NCBI RefSeq assembly: GCF_001298445.1
Contig: NZ_CP012036.1
Coordinates: 419,267 to 483,266, forward strand
DNA: 64,000 nucleotides
Source: Nostoc piscinale CENA21
Lineage (GTDB): Bacteria > Cyanobacteriota > Cyanobacteriia > Cyanobacteriales > Nostocaceae
Reading direction: 5' to 3'
Under the pieces are notes generated by a model, which worked only from the letters and a program-made list of their open reading frames with translations, had not been told where the DNA came from and did no database searches. The position numbers were made by a program, and so were the translations under genes. Positions 61,069 through 64,000 of the stretch are shown here, piece by piece; position 1 is the first letter of the stretch, and every line of letters begins with the position of its first letter.

Positions 61069-62505
61069 ATGCCAGTTGTAGCTAGCTCAATCAAATTTGG
61101 TACAGATGGCTGGCGGGGTGTGATTGGTGAAGAATTCACCTTTGAACGCCTTGCCTTGGTAGCGCCAGTAGCCGCGAAAGTCTTATATGATACTTATTAC
61201 TCGACAGTCGGTAGCCGGACTATTATCGTCGGTTATGACCGCCGTTTTATGGCGGAAGACTTTGCTCGTGCTGTGGCTGATGCTGTCACCGCCGTCGGAT
61301 TTGATGTCTTGCTGAGTGAAACATTTGCCCCAACACCGGCATTTAGCTGGGCTGCTAAAGAACTTAATGCTTTGGGGGCGTTGGTAATTACAGCTAGTCA
61401 TAATCCTGGTGCATATTTAGGGTTAAAAGTCAAAGGATATTTTGGTGGCTCAGTACCGCCAGAATTTACCAAAGAGATAGAAGCACTGCTACCGCAGGGT
61501 GTACCAACAGCAGCTACTCCTGGTAAATTGGATAAGTTTGACCCTTGGCCTAGTTACACAACAGGATTACAAGGTAAAGTAGATATTGCCAAAATTCGAG
61601 AAGCGATCGCCTCTGGTAAACTGGCTGTGTTTGCAGATGTAATGCACGGTGCAGCTGCTGGTGGACTGGCAAGATTATTGGGTGATCAAGTCAAAGAACT
61701 CAATAGCAACCGTGACCCGCTATTTGGTGGTGGTGCGCCGGAACCATTACCGAAATATCTTTCTAAGTTATTTGAAGTCATCAAAAATCATCGAGAAACT
61801 AATAAATCTGGTTTGACTGTTGGTTTAGTATTTGATGGAGACTGCGATCGCATTGCGGCGGTAGACCAAGATGCCAACTTTTTAAGTTCGCAAATTTTAA
61901 TCCCGATATTAATTGACCACTTAACTTTGCGACGCGGTTTTACAGGGGAAATTATCAAAACAGTCAGTGGTTCTGACTTGATTCCCCGTGTAGCAGCATT
62001 ACACAATCTGTCATTGTTTGAAACACCAGTCGGTTACAAATACATCGCTGACAGAATGTTAGTCTCACAAGTACTCTTGGGTGGGGAAGAATCTGGTGGA
62101 ATTGGCTACGGTAGCCACATTCCAGAACGAGATGCGCTACTTTCGGCATTGTATGTCCTAGAAGCGATTGTCGAATCTGGGCGAGATTTGAGCGAATATT
62201 ATTCTGACTTGCAACAACAAACAGGGTTTAATTCCGCTTACGATCGCATCGATTTACCCTTAGCTAGTATGGATGTGCGATCGCGTCTTTTGCAACAACT
62301 CCAAACCCAACCCTTAACCGAAATTGCAGGTAAAGCAGTCATTGATTGTCAAACAATCGACGGTTACAAATTCCGTCTTGCTGACAACAGTTGGTTAATG
62401 ATTCGCTTTAGCGGTACTGAACCAGTCCTGCGTCTCTATTGCGAAGCCGCTACCATCGAACAAGTACATAAAACCCTTGATTGGGCAAGGCAGTGGGCAG
62501 AGTAA
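61069..62505 (+). CDS. Phosphoglucomutase/phosphomannomutase family protein
   Basis: A 478-residue alpha-D-phosphohexomutase. All four family signatures are seen: FGTDGWRGVIGEEFT at the start, the phosphoserine loop ITASHNPGAYLG, the metal loop FDGDCDRIAAVD, the sugar loop GGEESGGIGYGSHIPERDAL, and the phosphate-binding RFSGTEPVLRLYCEA. It interconverts hexose 1- and 6-phosphates; glucose versus mannose preference cannot be told from motifs alone. Next gene rdgB is 75 bases downstream, with an inverted heptamer repeat between them. Confidence 0.9.
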   Translation: MPVVASSIKFGTDGWRGVIGEEFTFERLALVAPVAAKVLYDTYYSTVGSRTIIVGYDRRFMAEDFARAVADAVTAVGFDVLLSETFAPTPAFSWAAKELNALGALVITASHNPGAYLGLKVKGYFGGSVPPEFTKEIEALLPQGVPTAATPGKLDKFDPWPSYTTGLQGKVDIAKIREAIASGKLAVFADVMHGAAAGGLARLLGDQVKELNSNRDPLFGGGAPEPLPKYLSKLFEVIKNHRETNKSGLTVGLVFDGDCDRIAAVDQDANFLSSQILIPILIDHLTLRRGFTGEIIKTVSGSDLIPRVAALHNLSLFETPVGYKYIADRMLVSQVLLGGEESGGIGYGSHIPERDALLSALYVLEAIVESGRDLSEYYSDLQQQTGFNSAYDRIDLPLASMDVRSRLLQQLQTQPLTEIAGKAVIDCQTIDGYKFRLADNSWLMIRFSGTEPVLRLYCEAATIEQVHKTLDWARQWAE

Positions 62506-62580
62506 GATTTTAGTTATTAGTCATTTGTCCTTGCTCTTTGGTCAAATGACTAATGATTAATGATGAATTACCTATAACCC

Positions 62581-63189
62581 ATGAACAAATTACTCGTAGT
62601 AGCCACAAGCAATCCAGGTAAATTGCGGGAAATGCAAGCTTACCTAGCAAGTTCTAGTTGGAAATTAACTCTCAAACCAGAAGAACTAGAAGTAGAAGAA
62701 ACAGGTGATACATTTGCGGCTAACGCTTGTTTAAAAGCCTCCGAAGTTGCCAAAGCTACAGGACAATGGGCGATCGCCGATGATTCTGGTTTACAGGTAG
62801 ATGCTTTGAATGGTGTACCGGGGGTATATTCGGCGCGTTATGGCAAAACCGACGCAGAGCGAATTTCTCGGTTATTAAGAGAATTAGGTAATGAAACTAA
62901 CAGACAAGCACAATTTGTCTGTGCAGCAGCGATCGCCCGTCCAGATGGTGAGATAGTTGTACAATGCGAAGGTATTTGTCGTGGCGAAATACTTCATGCA
63001 CCCCGTGGAGAGGGTGGTTTTGGCTATGATCCTGTATTTTACGTGCCAGAAAAGCAGTTAACCTTTGCAGAAATGTCCCCAGAAGAGAAAAAATCTGTTA
63101 GTCATCGTGGTCAGGCGTTTGCGGCGTTAATCCCACAACTGAGTACAATACTGAGTGCTGAGTCAAGTTCTTACTTTCTATTCTTATAG
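62581..63189 (+). CDS. rdgB: XTP/dITP diphosphatase (RdgB/HAM1)
   Basis: A 202-residue house-cleaning enzyme that hydrolyses non-canonical purine triphosphates (dITP, XTP). Motifs: VVATSNPGKLREMQAYL, DTFAANACLKA, ADDSGLQVDALNGVPGVYSARYG, GFGYDPVFYVPEKQLTFAEM and KKSVSHRGQAFAAL. The C-terminal tail (TILSAESSSYFLFL) is longer than expected and is encoded by heptamer repeat DNA (TGAGTAC, TGAGTGC, TGAGTCA) at 63140-63165. That suggests repeat insertion displaced the original stop codon. Confidence 0.9.
   Translation: MNKLLVVATSNPGKLREMQAYLASSSWKLTLKPEELEVEETGDTFAANACLKASEVAKATGQWAIADDSGLQVDALNGVPGVYSARYGKTDAERISRLLRELGNETNRQAQFVCAAAIARPDGEIVVQCEGICRGEILHAPRGEGGFGYDPVFYVPEKQLTFAEMSPEEKKSVSHRGQAFAALIPQLSTILSAESSSYFLFL
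63140..63165. repeat. Heptamer STRR units at the 3' end of rdgB
   Basis: TGAGTAC at 63140, TGAGTGC at 63152 and TGAGTCA at 63159. These match the intergenic TGAGTGC arrays seen at 56007 and lie in the translated C-terminal extension of rdgB. Confidence 0.55.
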
Positions 63190-63217
63190 ACTTAGCAATT
63201 ACCATTCACAAATTACT

Positions 63218-63688
63218 ATGGCTATAGCGATCGCACTCCATACAGATTCGATTAACAAATTAGACTTGTCACCTGCTTTAGCAGTAATTGAACCACTTTT
63301 GCAAGAAGGAGTTGCTGCTTATGAACAGCAATTAAACTTTGATATCGACTACCCTTTAGACCCAGGCGACCCCCGCGAACTTTCCGAAGTTCCAGAGTTA
63401 CGCCTGTGGTTTATTCGCTTAGATGCAAAATATCCTTGGATACCTTTTTTATTAGATTGGAAAGGTGGGGAATTAGCTCGTTATGCGGCTATGCTTGTAC
63501 CACATCAATTCAGTAATAAAGAAGGCATTCAATATAATCCTGAAGCATTAGAAATATTTTTAATGCACAAAATCTTCGTTTTGGCTGACTGGTTAAAACA
63601 ACAAGCAATTCCCAGTTCATCCCGGCTAAAATCTATGGCGCAAATGCTGGGTTATGAATTAGATGACGGATTTTTTGAAATGTTTTAA
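63218..63688 (+). CDS. CRR6-like NdhI maturation factor
   Basis: A 156-residue homologue of CRR6, needed in plants for assembly of the NDH-1/NDH complex subcomplex containing NdhI. It begins MAIAIALHTDSINKLDLSPALAV and carries YPLDPGDPRELSEVPELRLWFIRLDAKYPW, GGELARYAAMLVPHQFS and MAQMLGYELDDGFFEMF. ATG 63218 is chosen; the frame is open from 63155 but overlaps rdgB. Role in cyclic electron flow by family knowledge. Confidence 0.88.
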   Translation: MAIAIALHTDSINKLDLSPALAVIEPLLQEGVAAYEQQLNFDIDYPLDPGDPRELSEVPELRLWFIRLDAKYPWIPFLLDWKGGELARYAAMLVPHQFSNKEGIQYNPEALEIFLMHKIFVLADWLKQQAIPSSSRLKSMAQMLGYELDDGFFEMF

Positions 63689-63736
63689 ATCAGCGTTTAC
63701 AGGCGAATTTTGATGTTCGCTTGTAAACATTACAAT

Positions 63737-64000
63737 TCAATTTCTGGTTTTATCTATCCAATAAAGATAATATCTTTCAGTATCCACCCAAGCTCTTTTA
63801 AAACTCTTGCTAGGGACAATATTTAAATCATCTTTATTGATATTAAGTTCTTTATTTAAAATCAATAAAATTCTACTTTTCACTGCTTGGCTCTTAAACA
63901 AAGCGTGAACTTGTCTCAATATCTCAGGTTGTTCAACATCTTGACGACCTTGTTTAAATAGAGTAAAACTTCCCATCATTTGCCGTTCAGGATAGTAGAA
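63737..64000 (-). CDS. Hypothetical protein, cut by the right window edge
   Basis: The frame remains open past an internal ATG at 63979 to the window edge, with protein-like residues upstream (YYPERQMMGSF), so it is probably the C-terminal part of a longer gene. Visible features are SRILLILNKELNINKDDL and RAWVDTERYYLYWIDKTRN. No family recognised. The converging CRR6 gene ends 48 bases away. Confidence 0.5.
   Translation of the reverse strand, partial: FYYPERQMMGSFTLFKQGRQDVEQPEILRQVHALFKSQAVKSRILLILNKELNINKDDLNIVPSKSFKRAWVDTERYYLYWIDKTRN

Overview
The window looks like a chromosome segment of a filamentous, probably heterocyst-forming cyanobacterium (Nostoc/Calothrix/Anabaena group). The support is direct and mixed: the HIP1 palindrome GCGATCGC recurs throughout from about 6.8 kb on, many intergenic gaps carry short tandem heptanucleotide repeats (STRRs) typical of Nostocales, and there are cyanobacterial hallmark genes (ftrV, a ccmK paralogue, a Tic20-like gene, a CRR6-like NDH-1 factor, a ThiO-ThiG fusion, a coaR-like regulator, DUF3086/DUF3119 with an MlaE-type permease). 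No rRNA, tRNA or CRISPR array was found.

Region by region. (1) 1-5.55 kb is a compact, one-directional run of ten genes with start/stop overlaps. It begins with a Pro/Asn-rich protein cut by the window edge and includes a recognisable phage-type tail-fibre protein. It contains no HIP1 site, unlike the rest of the window, so it is probably the end of a prophage or phage-tail-like element. (2) 5.6-20.2 kb holds housekeeping and regulatory genes: an EVE-domain protein, a frameshifted purK coupled to a lumenal pentapeptide protein, a TPR protein, a zinc-ribbon/PP2C fusion, ftrV, a YdcF-like protein, a DOMON-like protein/sugar-kinase-like pair, a carotenoid oxygenase and a CoaR-like MerR-CbiC fusion. 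(3) 20.6-27.9 kb begins with a large PstS-like/DUF4912 membrane protein. It then becomes a decayed stretch: an antiporter C-terminal remnant, a frameshifted ABC ATPase, an orphan CcmK with an unusual pore sequence, and a dead IS1-family element. A metal-binding-like/PAP2 fusion follows. (4) 28-40.5 kb contains a lipoprotein, the mlaE-DUF3119-DUF3086 lipid-transport cluster, sppA, aroH, lysC, a DedA protein and a STAS protein. (5) 40.6-57.8 kb contains rpsF, a fumarylacetoacetate-hydrolase-family gene, tic20-like, glyA, a WecA/MraY-type transferase, cinA, a predicted PD-(D/E)XK protein, two coiled-coil proteins sharing a C-terminal LPNF motif, a flavoprotein, a Uma2 protein and cimA. (6) 58-64 kb contains thiO-thiG, a phosphohexomutase, rdgB, CRR6 and a gene cut by the right edge.

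The main cross-cutting observations are these. STRR heptamer arrays lie in frame inside at least five genes (lysC, a flavoprotein, cimA, thiO-thiG, rdgB), usually at domain linkers or ends. Three separate genes carry single-base homopolymer frameshifts. A family of short interspersed repeats with GGACTTACGCA-like ends occurs at five places. Functions are assigned from sequence motifs and family knowledge; no database search was run.
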